From S015-6 sp964384945 (GTDB lineage: Bacteria; Desulfobacterota; DSWW01), in NCBI GenBank assembly GCA_964384945.1, contig CAYLMK010000014.1:84766-148765 (forward strand): 64,000 nucleotides of DNA, read 5' to 3'. The position numbers and the translations under genes are program-made. Of this stretch, positions 35,183-43,507 are shown piece by piece. How positions within the stretch are numbered: position 1 is the stretch's first letter; every line of letters starts with the position of its first letter. The notes under the pieces are model-generated. The model made no database searches, was not told the DNA's origin, and worked only from the letters and a program-made list of their open reading frames with translations.

Positions 35183-36562
35183 CTATTCCACCGGCGTGCT
35201 TGGCTCCTTGCCGATTTCCTTCATGGTCTGCCAGACACGGTTCTTGATGGGCAGGATGGGCCGCTTCACGAATTTTTCCATGAACTGCTCGTAGCCCACG
35301 GTGGGGTTCAGGATGCATCTTGCGGGTAGGCCTACTACAAATCGTCCTATGCATCCCTGATTGCATCGGGTGCAGCGGATGATATCCTTGAACCTGCCCT
35401 CCTTTACCTTGTTGGCCCACTCCGGATCCGCGATCTGCTGTCTTCCCTGGGAAACCATGTCCGCCTTGCCGTTGACGATCACGTCGAGCACATTCACCAC
35501 GTCGTGCACGGACGGACAGATCAGGGGGATTTTCAGTCCCTCCTTGATGATCGCGGCCTTGGGTATGACCTGGCCCTCCTTGTTCGGCAGGAAATCGTTC
35601 ATCTTTTCGTAGGAGCCATCTGAAAGGTGTATGAAATCAGCCCCTTCCCCCTCGCACCGCCGGGCCACCCGCCCGGCATAGTGCGGATCGAAACCCTCGG
35701 GAAGCTCCTCCGAGGCGCTGATCCGTACCCCCACCACGTAGTCAGGCCCTACGGTCTTCCTGCACGCACGGATGCACTCTAACAGGAGGCGGACGCGGTT
35801 TTCGAATGATCCGCCGTACTCGTCCGTCCGTTTGTTGGAACGTGGCGAGAGAAAGGAGTGAATCAGGTAGCCGTGAGGGGCGTGAATCTCGATGCCGTCG
35901 AACCCGCAGCGTTTGGCATTCTTCGCACCCTGTCCCAGGTCAAGGAGAAGCTGCCTTATTTCCTCCACCGTGATCTCCCTAGGCACTTCCCCGCCCATGT
36001 GCGTCCCCGGGATCTTGCTTGCGAAGGTCATCAACTCTTCGATGTCCTCTGTATCCGGCATCTTCCCCTGGTATCCGCAGGCACGCACCATCTGGAAGAG
36101 ATCCAGATTGTTGATCGTGTGCTCCGCGTACATCTTGTAAGGGATGGGGGACGCGGACACCGGCTGGACCGCACCGGCCTCGCTGGTTCCCTGCCTGCCG
36201 GGTCCGATGGCCAGCTGTACGAATATCTTGGCCCCAAAGGCGTGGACGTGTTCCACGAGCTCCGACATGAGAGGGATGAAAAGCTCGGTCGAGAGGGAGG
36301 CGTTGTTGTACTTCCGGTAGGTGTCCGCCGTGGGGTGTGCCGTGGCTCCCACCGCCTCGGTGATGATAAGGCCGGTTCCCCCCTTTGCCCTGGCCGCATA
36401 ATAGGCCATCTGTTGCGTACTCACGTAATGATTGGGCCCTGTGTAATTCATGTTCATAGGCGCCATGGCGATACGGTTCTTGATCTCAACGTTTCCGATC
36501 TTGATCGGCTCGAAAATCGCTCTCACGTCCACTTCGGCTTCTTTCGCTTTCTCAGCCATCAC
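35183..36562 (-). CDS. Old-yellow-enzyme-type reductase with 4Fe-4S site, lacking the C-terminal FAD/NAD domain
   Basis: A 459-residue FMN-dependent oxidoreductase of the 2,4-dienoyl-CoA reductase / OYE group. The FMN barrel is complete (PIKIGNVEIKNRIAMAPM, then HAPHGYLIHSFLSPRSN with the active His pair), and the 4Fe-4S motif CTRCNQGC-x11-C follows near residues 395-415. The protein then ends, whereas full-length relatives have about 200 more residues binding FAD and NAD(P)H. It probably takes electrons from a separate donor. Reduction of an enone or of a flavonoid C-ring double bond is plausible in this cluster. Confidence 0.8.
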   Translation of the reverse strand: MMAEKAKEAEVDVRAIFEPIKIGNVEIKNRIAMAPMNMNYTGPNHYVSTQQMAYYAARAKGGTGLIITEAVGATAHPTADTYRKYNNASLSTELFIPLMSELVEHVHAFGAKIFVQLAIGPGRQGTSEAGAVQPVSASPIPYKMYAEHTINNLDLFQMVRACGYQGKMPDTEDIEELMTFASKIPGTHMGGEVPREITVEEIRQLLLDLGQGAKNAKRCGFDGIEIHAPHGYLIHSFLSPRSNKRTDEYGGSFENRVRLLLECIRACRKTVGPDYVVGVRISASEELPEGFDPHYAGRVARRCEGEGADFIHLSDGSYEKMNDFLPNKEGQVIPKAAIIKEGLKIPLICPSVHDVVNVLDVIVNGKADMVSQGRQQIADPEWANKVKEGRFKDIIRCTRCNQGCIGRFVVGLPARCILNPTVGYEQFMEKFVKRPILPIKNRVWQTMKEIGKEPSTPVE

Positions 36563-36627
36563 GATCTCCCCTGAGACTCAATGTTTGTGTGAACGACCCA
36601 TGCGTTAGATCCCTTTCCGGATCTGTT

Positions 36628-37041
36628 TCACCTCTCGCTCGGTCGGAATTGCGGCAATGTGATTTCAGGAGTCACCGGATAGAAAACAACCTCTACCGGC
36701 ATGTCACACCGAATCTTATCCAGCTCACACTCCACGATATTGGTCATCATGCTGAACCCCTCGGCAAGGTTGACAACAGCGAGTGCGTACGGGCAATCCG
36801 CCGCGAACTCGGGAGGAGCAGACTCATACGTTACCGTGAAGGTATGGATCTTTCCTTTTCCCTTCGATTCCTTCCACTCCAGATTCCGGCCCATACAGTT
36901 GGAACACAATCGCTTCGGAAAGAAGACAACCTCATCACAATCCTTGCATTTCTGAAACAGAAGCTTGCCTTCTCTGCATCCCTCGTAGAAGACCTTGCTC
37001 AGTTCCGTCACCAGAGGAAGTGGCTTGTTGTATTGCGTCAT
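36628..37041 (-). CDS. DUF35 zinc-ribbon/OB-fold protein, partner of the thiolase-like protein
   Basis: A 137-residue DUF35 protein: an N-terminal zinc ribbon (CKDCDEVVFFP...CSNC) followed by an OB fold. Such proteins bind thiolase-superfamily enzymes and channel acyl-CoA between them. In bacterial steroid side-chain degradation the DUF35 domain of ChsH2 is needed by the aldolase Ltp2. Here the gene begins 4 bases after the stop of a thiolase-like gene, so the pair surely works together. The ATG at 37041 avoids a long overlap with that gene. Confidence 0.85.
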   Translation of the reverse strand: MTQYNKPLPLVTELSKVFYEGCREGKLLFQKCKDCDEVVFFPKRLCSNCMGRNLEWKESKGKGKIHTFTVTYESAPPEFAADCPYALAVVNLAEGFSMMTNIVECELDKIRCDMPVEVVFYPVTPEITLPQFRPSER

Positions 37042-37045
37042 GGTT

Positions 37046-38230
37046 TCAACCCTCCGCTCCGAGAATGCCCACATGGAAGTCCATCCCTACGCCGCCCGAC
37101 GCGGTTTCAATGGCGATTCTTGCACCCTTCACCTGCCGCTCCCCCGCTTTTCCCATGATCTGCCGGGCCGCCTCCACCAGGATGGCAACCCCTCCGCCGG
37201 CGCCCGTGTGCCCTTGGGCCATCATGGCGCCATTCGTGGAGACCGGGAGTTTCCCCCCAGGGGATGTGTGGCCCTCCTCCACAAACCTTCCTGCTTCTCC
37301 TCTCTTGCAGAGTCTGAGGATTTCGAGCGATACGAGAATAAATGTTGGAAAGGCATCGTAGATCTCGGCCACGTCTACGTCCTCAGGCCCCACTCCCGCC
37401 ATCGCATAGGCCTCGTCCGCTGCCGGGCCCCAAGATTCCAGGTAGTCCTGGGGTTGGCGCGTTACCGTGAAATTCGTACACCGTGAACCCATGCCGAGGA
37501 TATACGCCGGCCTGTCGGTCAGGTCTCTTGCCCGCTCCGCCGTCGTAACGATGTAAGCTGCCGCACCGTCTGCAAGCACGTTCATCATTCGTTTCCTCAC
37601 CGGTGAGGAAATAACCTTCGAGGCCAGCACATCATCCGCAGTCCTCGGCTTCCGCATCATGGCGTTCGGGTTCAGCATGGCCCATTTTCGAAGGGACTCC
37701 ACAACCGCGGCAATCTGCCGCTCCGTAGTACCGGTTTCGTACATGTATCGCTGCTGGAGCATGCCGGCGAGCGCGAGCTGGCTGAACCCGTAAGGCGCCT
37801 CGTATTCCTGGTTGACGGAAACCTTGGAGAATGCCGTGATCGCACTGGCCAGATCGATACCCGTACCCATGCGGTCGCAGTGCACAACCAGTACGGCCCT
37901 GGACAGCCCGGTGAGGACTAGGGCAACTGCAACCTTCAGGGAATTGGCCGAACTCGATCCGCCGGACATGAGCTGAAAATTGCTCTTGGCGGTCCTTCCC
38001 AGACCCAACTCTTCGACGAGCCAGGAACAGACCATGTTGGCACCGTCGAGAGGATTGGACACCACTCCGATGGGGATGATCGTGTCGACTTCTTCCTTCC
38101 GGATCCCCGCATCCCTGATGGCCATTTCCGAGACACTGACGGCAGCCTCGATGAACGACCGCTCCGGATAGTGCCCCGTGGGGACCTCTCCGATCCCTAC
38201 GATTGCCGCCTTTCCTCGAATACTCTCCAT
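37046..38230 (-). CDS. Thiolase-fold protein of the SCP2/Ltp2 type without the nucleophilic Cys
   Basis: A 394-residue thiolase-superfamily protein. The usual CxS-type nucleophile motif reads MSGGSSSANSL, with no Cys, while the C-terminal His segment AQGHTGAGGGV is present. This matches the lipid-transfer/Ltp2 group, in which some members are retro-aldolases that release a ketone or aldehyde plus a short acyl-CoA. With the DUF35 gene directly after it and an acyl-CoA dehydrogenase and two MaoC-type hydratases before it, an aldolytic side-chain cleavage is inferred. A 3-ketoacyl-CoA thiolase role is unlikely without the Cys. Confidence 0.8.
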   Translation of the reverse strand: MESIRGKAAIVGIGEVPTGHYPERSFIEAAVSVSEMAIRDAGIRKEEVDTIIPIGVVSNPLDGANMVCSWLVEELGLGRTAKSNFQLMSGGSSSANSLKVAVALVLTGLSRAVLVVHCDRMGTGIDLASAITAFSKVSVNQEYEAPYGFSQLALAGMLQQRYMYETGTTERQIAAVVESLRKWAMLNPNAMMRKPRTADDVLASKVISSPVRKRMMNVLADGAAAYIVTTAERARDLTDRPAYILGMGSRCTNFTVTRQPQDYLESWGPAADEAYAMAGVGPEDVDVAEIYDAFPTFILVSLEILRLCKRGEAGRFVEEGHTSPGGKLPVSTNGAMMAQGHTGAGGGVAILVEAARQIMGKAGERQVKGARIAIETASGGVGMDFHVGILGAEG

Positions 38231-38299
38231 GAACTCACCCTCTCCTTTCTTGCGTTATCCGCGTCATGATCTCTTCTTATCCGTCTCCATGTACTTTCA

Positions 38300-39445
38300 T
38301 CACAGGCCGGTCAGCAGCCTCCCGATGATCGTCCTCTGCAACTGAGAGGTGCCTCCGCCGATCGTGGCCATCTTGGCAGACCAGAGGCTTCGCCCGATCG
38401 GGTATTCCCGCATGGCCGCGTACCCGCCGAATATCTGAACCGCCTTCTGGGCAGACCGGTCCGCGGCCTCTGTGATGAACGTCTTGGCAATAGCCGCGTC
38501 GAGCCCGATGAACTCTCTCCTGTCCATCTTCCACGCCAAGTGGTTGGCGAGATGGCGCGACGCCTCGAGGTCCATCTTCATCTCGGCCAGCATGGCCTGC
38601 ACCAACTGGAACTTGCCGATGGGCTTGCCGAACTGTTTTCTCTCCCGGGCGTACCCGATACACAGCTCCAGGTCCGCTTCCATCAACCCGATCGCGGGGG
38701 CAAAGGCCAGACGCTCCCAGCCCAGGGACATGAGCATCGCCTGAAAGCCCTTGCCTTCCTCGCCCAGCAAGTTCTCAACAGGCACTTGGCAATCCTCGAA
38801 GAAGAGCTCCCCTGTGGGCGCAGCGGCGCCTTCGTATTTCTTCAGCGGCTTGCCTGCCGTGAGTCCGGGCGAGTCCCTGTCCACGACGAACAAGGTGATC
38901 CCTCCGGCCCTCTTGCTGAGATCCACGGATGCGAATACCACAAAGACGTCCGCAATCGGGGCATTGGAGATAAAGGTCTTGCTCCCGTTCAGCACATAGT
39001 GGTCACTCCTCTTCTGTGCCGTGGTCTTCAGCCCTGTGGCATCGGAACCGGCTTCCGGCTCGGTCAGGGCATAGGCGCCGATCCATTCTCCGGCAGCCAT
39101 GCGGGGGAGGTACCTCCTCTTCTGCTCCTCCGTACCCAGCTCCGCGATCGTCATGGCGGTCAACAGGAGGTGAGAGCCCCAAACGACGCACATCGAAATG
39201 TCGCGGCTGCCGTGAGCAAATGCCTGCATGCCGATGACCGTCGTCATGGCGTCCGCCCCGCCGCCCCCATACTCCGCAGGGATACACAGCCCGGTCAGGC
39301 CGAATTCCCGGAGTTTCTTCCAGATCTCGCAGGAGAACTCCCCCTTCTCTTCCCGTTCACTCACGGTGGGCCCCACTTCTTTCTGCGCGAACTTCTCGAC
39401 AGAGTCCCGAAACATCCTCTGTTCTTCGCTTATGCTGAAGTCCAT
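38300..39445 (-). CDS. Acyl-CoA dehydrogenase
   Basis: A 381-residue FAD-dependent acyl-CoA dehydrogenase of standard length. It begins MDFSISEEQRMFRDSVEKFA and has the YALTEPEAGSDA flavin/substrate block, GSKTFISNA, and the C-terminal QIFGGYAAMREYPIGRSLW segment. The catalytic Glu region cannot be assigned with certainty. It would introduce the alpha,beta double bond for the downstream MaoC hydratases. Electrons normally go to ETF, whose genes are not in the window. Confidence 0.9.
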   Translation of the reverse strand: MDFSISEEQRMFRDSVEKFAQKEVGPTVSEREEKGEFSCEIWKKLREFGLTGLCIPAEYGGGGADAMTTVIGMQAFAHGSRDISMCVVWGSHLLLTAMTIAELGTEEQKRRYLPRMAAGEWIGAYALTEPEAGSDATGLKTTAQKRSDHYVLNGSKTFISNAPIADVFVVFASVDLSKRAGGITLFVVDRDSPGLTAGKPLKKYEGAAAPTGELFFEDCQVPVENLLGEEGKGFQAMLMSLGWERLAFAPAIGLMEADLELCIGYARERKQFGKPIGKFQLVQAMLAEMKMDLEASRHLANHLAWKMDRREFIGLDAAIAKTFITEAADRSAQKAVQIFGGYAAMREYPIGRSLWSAKMATIGGGTSQLQRTIIGRLLTGL

Positions 39446-39464
39446 CGTTGATCCTCCTCCCTAC

Positions 39465-39896
39465 TCATCGCTTCGCAGGCAGTGAGACGGTCGCCTCTCC
39501 GACAATCGCATTCTCCCCGTTCTGGTTCACAACCGACAGCTCGCACTCGACAAGGTTCTCGGATTCCTCCCGGTGCTTCCGTACAACGGTTCCCCTGCAG
39601 GTGAGCCGGTCGTTGGGCCAGACCATTCCTGCAAACCGGATCTTGTATCTCTTGACACTCCCGTCGCCGGCCCAGTCCGTCACCACCCTCGTCAGGAACC
39701 CGCCGTGCATCAGTCCCATGGCAAACACCGAAGGAAGCCCCACGGACTTGGCGAACTCCTCATCGTGATGAACCGGATTGAAATCCCCTCCGGCACCCGC
39801 GTATTTCACGATATCGGTCCGGGTCACATGCATCTCGAATGAAGGGAGCGTCTCCCCTTCCTTGACGTCCTCGAAACAGCGTCCTTCGTCTCCCAT
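39465..39896 (-). CDS. MaoC-type (R)-specific enoyl-CoA hydratase, small subunit
   Basis: A 143-residue hot-dog-fold protein. The hydratase-2 motif is present as YAGAGGDFNPVHHDEEFA (Asp and His catalytic pair) with GLMHGGFLTR. The ATG at 39896 follows GGAGGA with good spacing; a more distal in-frame ATG lies at 39917. It sits between the acyl-CoA dehydrogenase and a second hot-dog protein, and the two are probably a heterodimer like ChsH1-ChsH2. Confidence 0.85.
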   Translation of the reverse strand: MGDEGRCFEDVKEGETLPSFEMHVTRTDIVKYAGAGGDFNPVHHDEEFAKSVGLPSVFAMGLMHGGFLTRVVTDWAGDGSVKRYKIRFAGMVWPNDRLTCRGTVVRKHREESENLVECELSVVNQNGENAIVGEATVSLPAKR

Positions 39897-39945
39897 GTTA
39901 CTTTCTCCTCCCATCAAGAAATGGATTCTCTGACCGGGCCTGTCG

Positions 39946-40404
39946 TTACCCTCTCTCGATGAAGACGTTTCGGACGGTCACCACCCGTCTGCCCTCCGCG
40001 TCGTAGAAGTGGGTCTCCATTTCCACGAAGGTCATCCCTCCCCCACGCTTCCCTTCTTTTTCATAGATCTTCCCCACGCAGACCTCTCCTCGAAGGGTTT
40101 CGCCCGCACAAACGGGCCTTTCGTGTATGACCTCAAAGCTGCCATGGACGCTTCGGGCCACATCCATGCCGAGCTTGAGCATCATCTCCATGACCACGTT
40201 TTCCGAAGGGAGATGGAACGTAGAGGTTACGGGGAAGGTCACCGGCATCAGGACATCCGAGAACCCCTTGTCCCGTGCGTATTTCGGATCCCTGTAGACC
40301 GGGTTCGGGTCGCGGATCGCGTTTGCAAACTCCCGTATCTTTCCCCTCTCCACGGGAAAATCGATCTCGAACTGTTTCGTTCCGGCGAGTTCCTTGTTCA
40401 CCAT
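39946..40404 (-). CDS. MaoC/FAS1-like dehydratase N-terminal-domain protein
   Basis: A 152-residue hot-dog protein of the MaoC_dehydrat_N type (VERGKIREFANAIRDPNPVYRD, PVTFPVTSTFH, then HGSFEVIHERPVCAGE). This domain lacks the full catalytic pair and normally shapes the acyl-chain pocket for the catalytic partner, here encoded 49 bases downstream. Together they would form a hydratase with a bulky substrate pocket, fitting an aromatic or polycyclic acyl-CoA. Confidence 0.8.
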   Translation of the reverse strand: MVNKELAGTKQFEIDFPVERGKIREFANAIRDPNPVYRDPKYARDKGFSDVLMPVTFPVTSTFHLPSENVVMEMMLKLGMDVARSVHGSFEVIHERPVCAGETLRGEVCVGKIYEKEGKRGGGMTFVEMETHFYDAEGRRVVTVRNVFIERG

Positions 40405-40440
40405 GAGACAACACCTTTCTCGACTCGGGTTGGGTTCGAT

Positions 40441-42231
40441 TCAGGAGTACATCTCCTCAATCTCCTCTGCGTATTTCTTTTGAACCGCATCCCGTTTCAC
40501 TTTCAGGATGTGCGTCAGTTCCCCGCCCTCGATGGAAAAGTGAACGGGCAGAATCCTGTATTTCTTGATCTGCTCCACGCGCGAGAGCTCTGCATTGACG
40601 GCCTTGAGGTGTTGCTCGACGCCTTCCTTCAAGGCCGCGCAGGCAAACAGCTCTTCCGTGCCCTGGATCCGGATTCCCAACTGCTCGCAAAATTTGCTCC
40701 CTCCCTCCGGGCTCAGGGTCAGAAGAGCCGTGAGGTATTTCTTCCCTTCTCCAACCACCACCGCATTTTCGATCAAGGGACAGCCCATAAGCGCCGTTTC
40801 GATCTTGGAGGGCGTGATGTTCTTGCCTCCCGAGGTGATGATAATGTCCTTCTTCCGGCCCGTAACCCAAAGGAAACCATCTTCGTCGAGGTAGCCCAGG
40901 TCCCCGGAATGGAGCCATCCGTCGCGAAACGTCTCCTCCGTGAGGGCGGGGTCCTTGAAATACCCGGGGGAAACGTTATCTCCCTTCACCAGAATCTCCC
41001 CGTCCTCGGCGAACCGTACCTCAACGAGCGGAAAGGGCTTTCCGGCGGACCCGAACCTGATCGCGTCCTTTGTGGCAAAGCTCGTGGTTCCGTGTCCCTC
41101 GGTCTGTCCGTAGACATCCTGAAGCCAGATTCCCAGAGCCATGAAGAAGTCGAGGATTTCTCTAGTCGTGGGCGCACCGCCCGTCACGGTCGTCTCGACG
41201 CGATCAAGCCCAAGGGCAGCCAGCAGTCTCTTGATGACCAGGAGCCTTGCCAGGGCATACTCCACTCTTAGGCGAAAGGACAGCCGGCTCCCATTGTACT
41301 TTCCCCAGTTGTAATCCCTGCCGGCACGCAAGGCCCATTCTATGATCCTTCGCCTGTATTGAGGCATTTTGTCCCGTTGGGCCATAACGCCTTCGTAAAG
41401 CTTCTCCCAAACACGGGGGACCCCTGCCCAGACGGTGGGCCTGATTTCTCTCAGGTCATCCAGGAACTGCTGGTACCCGCCCATGAAATACACGGCCCTT
41501 CCGTCAAGAAGGCTGGAGTGCAGATTGACCACCCTCTCTGCCACGTGAGAGAGAGGGAGATACGAACAGGTGACCCTGTCCTTGTCTCCGCTCCGAGTGC
41601 CGGTTGAAAGGTAAACGTTGCGCGCTGCGGCCACGCAGTTCCGATGCGTAAGCATGACCGCCTTCGGCGGTCCTGTCGTGCCTGATGTGTAGATGATCGT
41701 GGCCAGACCGTCCGGGACCACTGCCCTTCTCAGTTCCTGGACTTTATCTGCACCGACGCTTTCCGCGAGTCTCCTGAAGGACTCCAGATCCATCACCCTC
41801 TTCGCTCCCGAAGACACGCCTACCTTCAGGACGACGACGCGCAGCAGCATGGGCACCTGATCGAGCAGGGCTTCGATCCTCTGAAGGTATTCGAGCCCCT
41901 GGACAACGAATACCCTGCTCTCCGAGTGGTTGAGCTGGTAAGAGATCTGTTCCCCGCTGCTGGTGGCATAGATGGGAACCGATACGGCTCCCATAGTCAT
42001 GATCGCCATATCGGCAACAAACCAATCCGGCGAATTGGAACCGATCAGCGCGACCTTGTCACCCGTCTTGACACCAAGGGCGATGAGACCCCTCGAGAAG
42101 TGCATGACCCGGCTGCCGTATTCGGACCAGGAGATCGACTTCCACTGGCCGTCTTCCTTGAAGTACAGGGCGGCATTGCGGCCACTCTTCTCGATGCGCT
42201 CTTCAAAGAGTTCTGTTACGGTGTCTCCCAT
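40441..42231 (-). CDS. Long-chain/aromatic AMP-forming acyl-CoA synthetase
   Basis: A 596-residue ANL-superfamily ligase of the FadD15-like group. Signatures include IIYTSGTTGPPKAVMLTH, YGQTEGHG, LHSGDLGYLDEDGFLWVTGR and a C-terminal ILKVKRDAVQKKY. It would activate the acid that enters the downstream dehydrogenase-hydratase-aldolase module. The ATG at 42231 has a close GGGGAGG; an ATG at 42279 is possible and would overlap the preceding gene. It runs 36 bases upstream of the MaoC-N gene. Confidence 0.85.
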   Translation of the reverse strand: MGDTVTELFEERIEKSGRNAALYFKEDGQWKSISWSEYGSRVMHFSRGLIALGVKTGDKVALIGSNSPDWFVADMAIMTMGAVSVPIYATSSGEQISYQLNHSESRVFVVQGLEYLQRIEALLDQVPMLLRVVVLKVGVSSGAKRVMDLESFRRLAESVGADKVQELRRAVVPDGLATIIYTSGTTGPPKAVMLTHRNCVAAARNVYLSTGTRSGDKDRVTCSYLPLSHVAERVVNLHSSLLDGRAVYFMGGYQQFLDDLREIRPTVWAGVPRVWEKLYEGVMAQRDKMPQYRRRIIEWALRAGRDYNWGKYNGSRLSFRLRVEYALARLLVIKRLLAALGLDRVETTVTGGAPTTREILDFFMALGIWLQDVYGQTEGHGTTSFATKDAIRFGSAGKPFPLVEVRFAEDGEILVKGDNVSPGYFKDPALTEETFRDGWLHSGDLGYLDEDGFLWVTGRKKDIIITSGGKNITPSKIETALMGCPLIENAVVVGEGKKYLTALLTLSPEGGSKFCEQLGIRIQGTEELFACAALKEGVEQHLKAVNAELSRVEQIKKYRILPVHFSIEGGELTHILKVKRDAVQKKYAEEIEEMYS

Positions 42232-42260
42232 CGCCTCCCCGGTTCTCTTCCTTCGTCTGT

Positions 42261-43445
42261 TCAATCGAGAGGAACCCACTTTCGGTCGCTCCGGTCGCTC
42301 TCGACAACCTTCTCGATGAACTTCACTCCGCGGCGTCCGTCATGGACGGTGGGGAAGTCCAACTCCAAATCCGATGGCATCCGCCCTTCGAGCCTGGTCC
42401 GGATCGCACCGATGATGTTCATGTAGATATTGCCGAATGCCTCCACAAAGCCCTCTGGGTGACCCGGCGGCAGATGGGTCGCGCGGCCGGCTGCCTCACA
42501 CAAAGATCCGTCGCCGCGACGAAAAACCTGGACAGGGCCGTGGAGAGGCAAAAAACGAAGGACGTTCGGACTCTCCTGATTCCATAGGAGCCCACCCTTC
42601 GTGCCATATACGCGAACAGAAAGGCCGTTCTCCTCGCCGGCAGCCACCTGGGAAACCCACAGCACACCTTTTGCGCCCCCCTTGAAGCGCAGCAGGACGC
42701 TGGCGTCGTCGTCCAGACGTCGTCCCTCTACGAAGGTGGTCAAGTCCGCACAAAGGGCCTGTATCTCCAATCCCGTGATATAGGAGACGAGGTTTTCGCA
42801 GTGGGATCCGATGTCGCCAACAGCTCCGGCAATCCCGGACCGGGCCGGATCCGTCCGCCACTCCGCCTGTTTCACCCCTCTGTCTTCGACCTTCTCGCTC
42901 AACCACCCTTGCCGATACTCCACGACCACCCGCCGGATCTGGCCCAATTCTCCGGATCGGACCCAGTGGCGAGCCTCCTTCACCATCGGATATCCGGTGT
43001 AGTTGTACGTCACACCGAAAACCACTCCCTTTTCTTCCACTGCCTTGACGAGTGCCTGCGCCTCCTCGTCTGTCTGCACCATCGGCTTGTCCACGACGAC
43101 GTGGAACCCGGCCTCGACAAAGGCCAACGCAGGCCCGAAGTGCGCATGGTTTGGCGTCACGATCGAGACAAGGTCCACACATTCGCCCTCGGGCAATGAA
43201 CTCTCCTTTTCCAACATTTCCTGCCAGGTGCCGTAATTCCGTTTCGCCGGCAGCAGAAGATCCTTACCGGACTGTCTCGCCTTCACGGGATCCGCAGAAA
43301 GCGCTCCTGCCACAAACTCGGTCAGGCCGTCTGAAATCGAGGCCCTTCGATGTACGGCTCCAATGAAGGAACCTCGTCCGCCTCCGATTTGACCAAACCT
43401 CAGCTTTCGCCTGAGAATCTTCTCCGAAGATCTCGATCCCGTCAT
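42261..43445 (-). CDS. Gfo/Idh/MocA-family NAD(P)-dependent sugar oxidoreductase
   Basis: A 394-residue oxidoreductase with an N-terminal Rossmann fold (RFGQIGGGRGSFIGAVHRR) and the family motif as VVVDKPMVQ (DKP for the common EKP), then the beta-sheet domain with GAVGDIGSHCENL. Members oxidise or isomerise sugars and glycosides; DgpA of the puerarin-degrading system is of this family and oxidises the glycosyl C3. It is followed by an acyl-CoA ligase gene and preceded by a TIM-barrel gene, a pair seen in 3-keto-glycoside metabolism. It offers a second candidate for the oxidation step before C-deglycosylation. Confidence 0.85.
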   Translation of the reverse strand: MTGSRSSEKILRRKLRFGQIGGGRGSFIGAVHRRASISDGLTEFVAGALSADPVKARQSGKDLLLPAKRNYGTWQEMLEKESSLPEGECVDLVSIVTPNHAHFGPALAFVEAGFHVVVDKPMVQTDEEAQALVKAVEEKGVVFGVTYNYTGYPMVKEARHWVRSGELGQIRRVVVEYRQGWLSEKVEDRGVKQAEWRTDPARSGIAGAVGDIGSHCENLVSYITGLEIQALCADLTTFVEGRRLDDDASVLLRFKGGAKGVLWVSQVAAGEENGLSVRVYGTKGGLLWNQESPNVLRFLPLHGPVQVFRRGDGSLCEAAGRATHLPPGHPEGFVEAFGNIYMNIIGAIRTRLEGRMPSDLELDFPTVHDGRRGVKFIEKVVESDRSDRKWVPLD

Positions 43446-43507
43446 CTTCCCCCCTTCACATGGGAAAAGGTCCCTGCGTCTTGGATCCTTGAAGCGTAAT
43501 GGATTCG

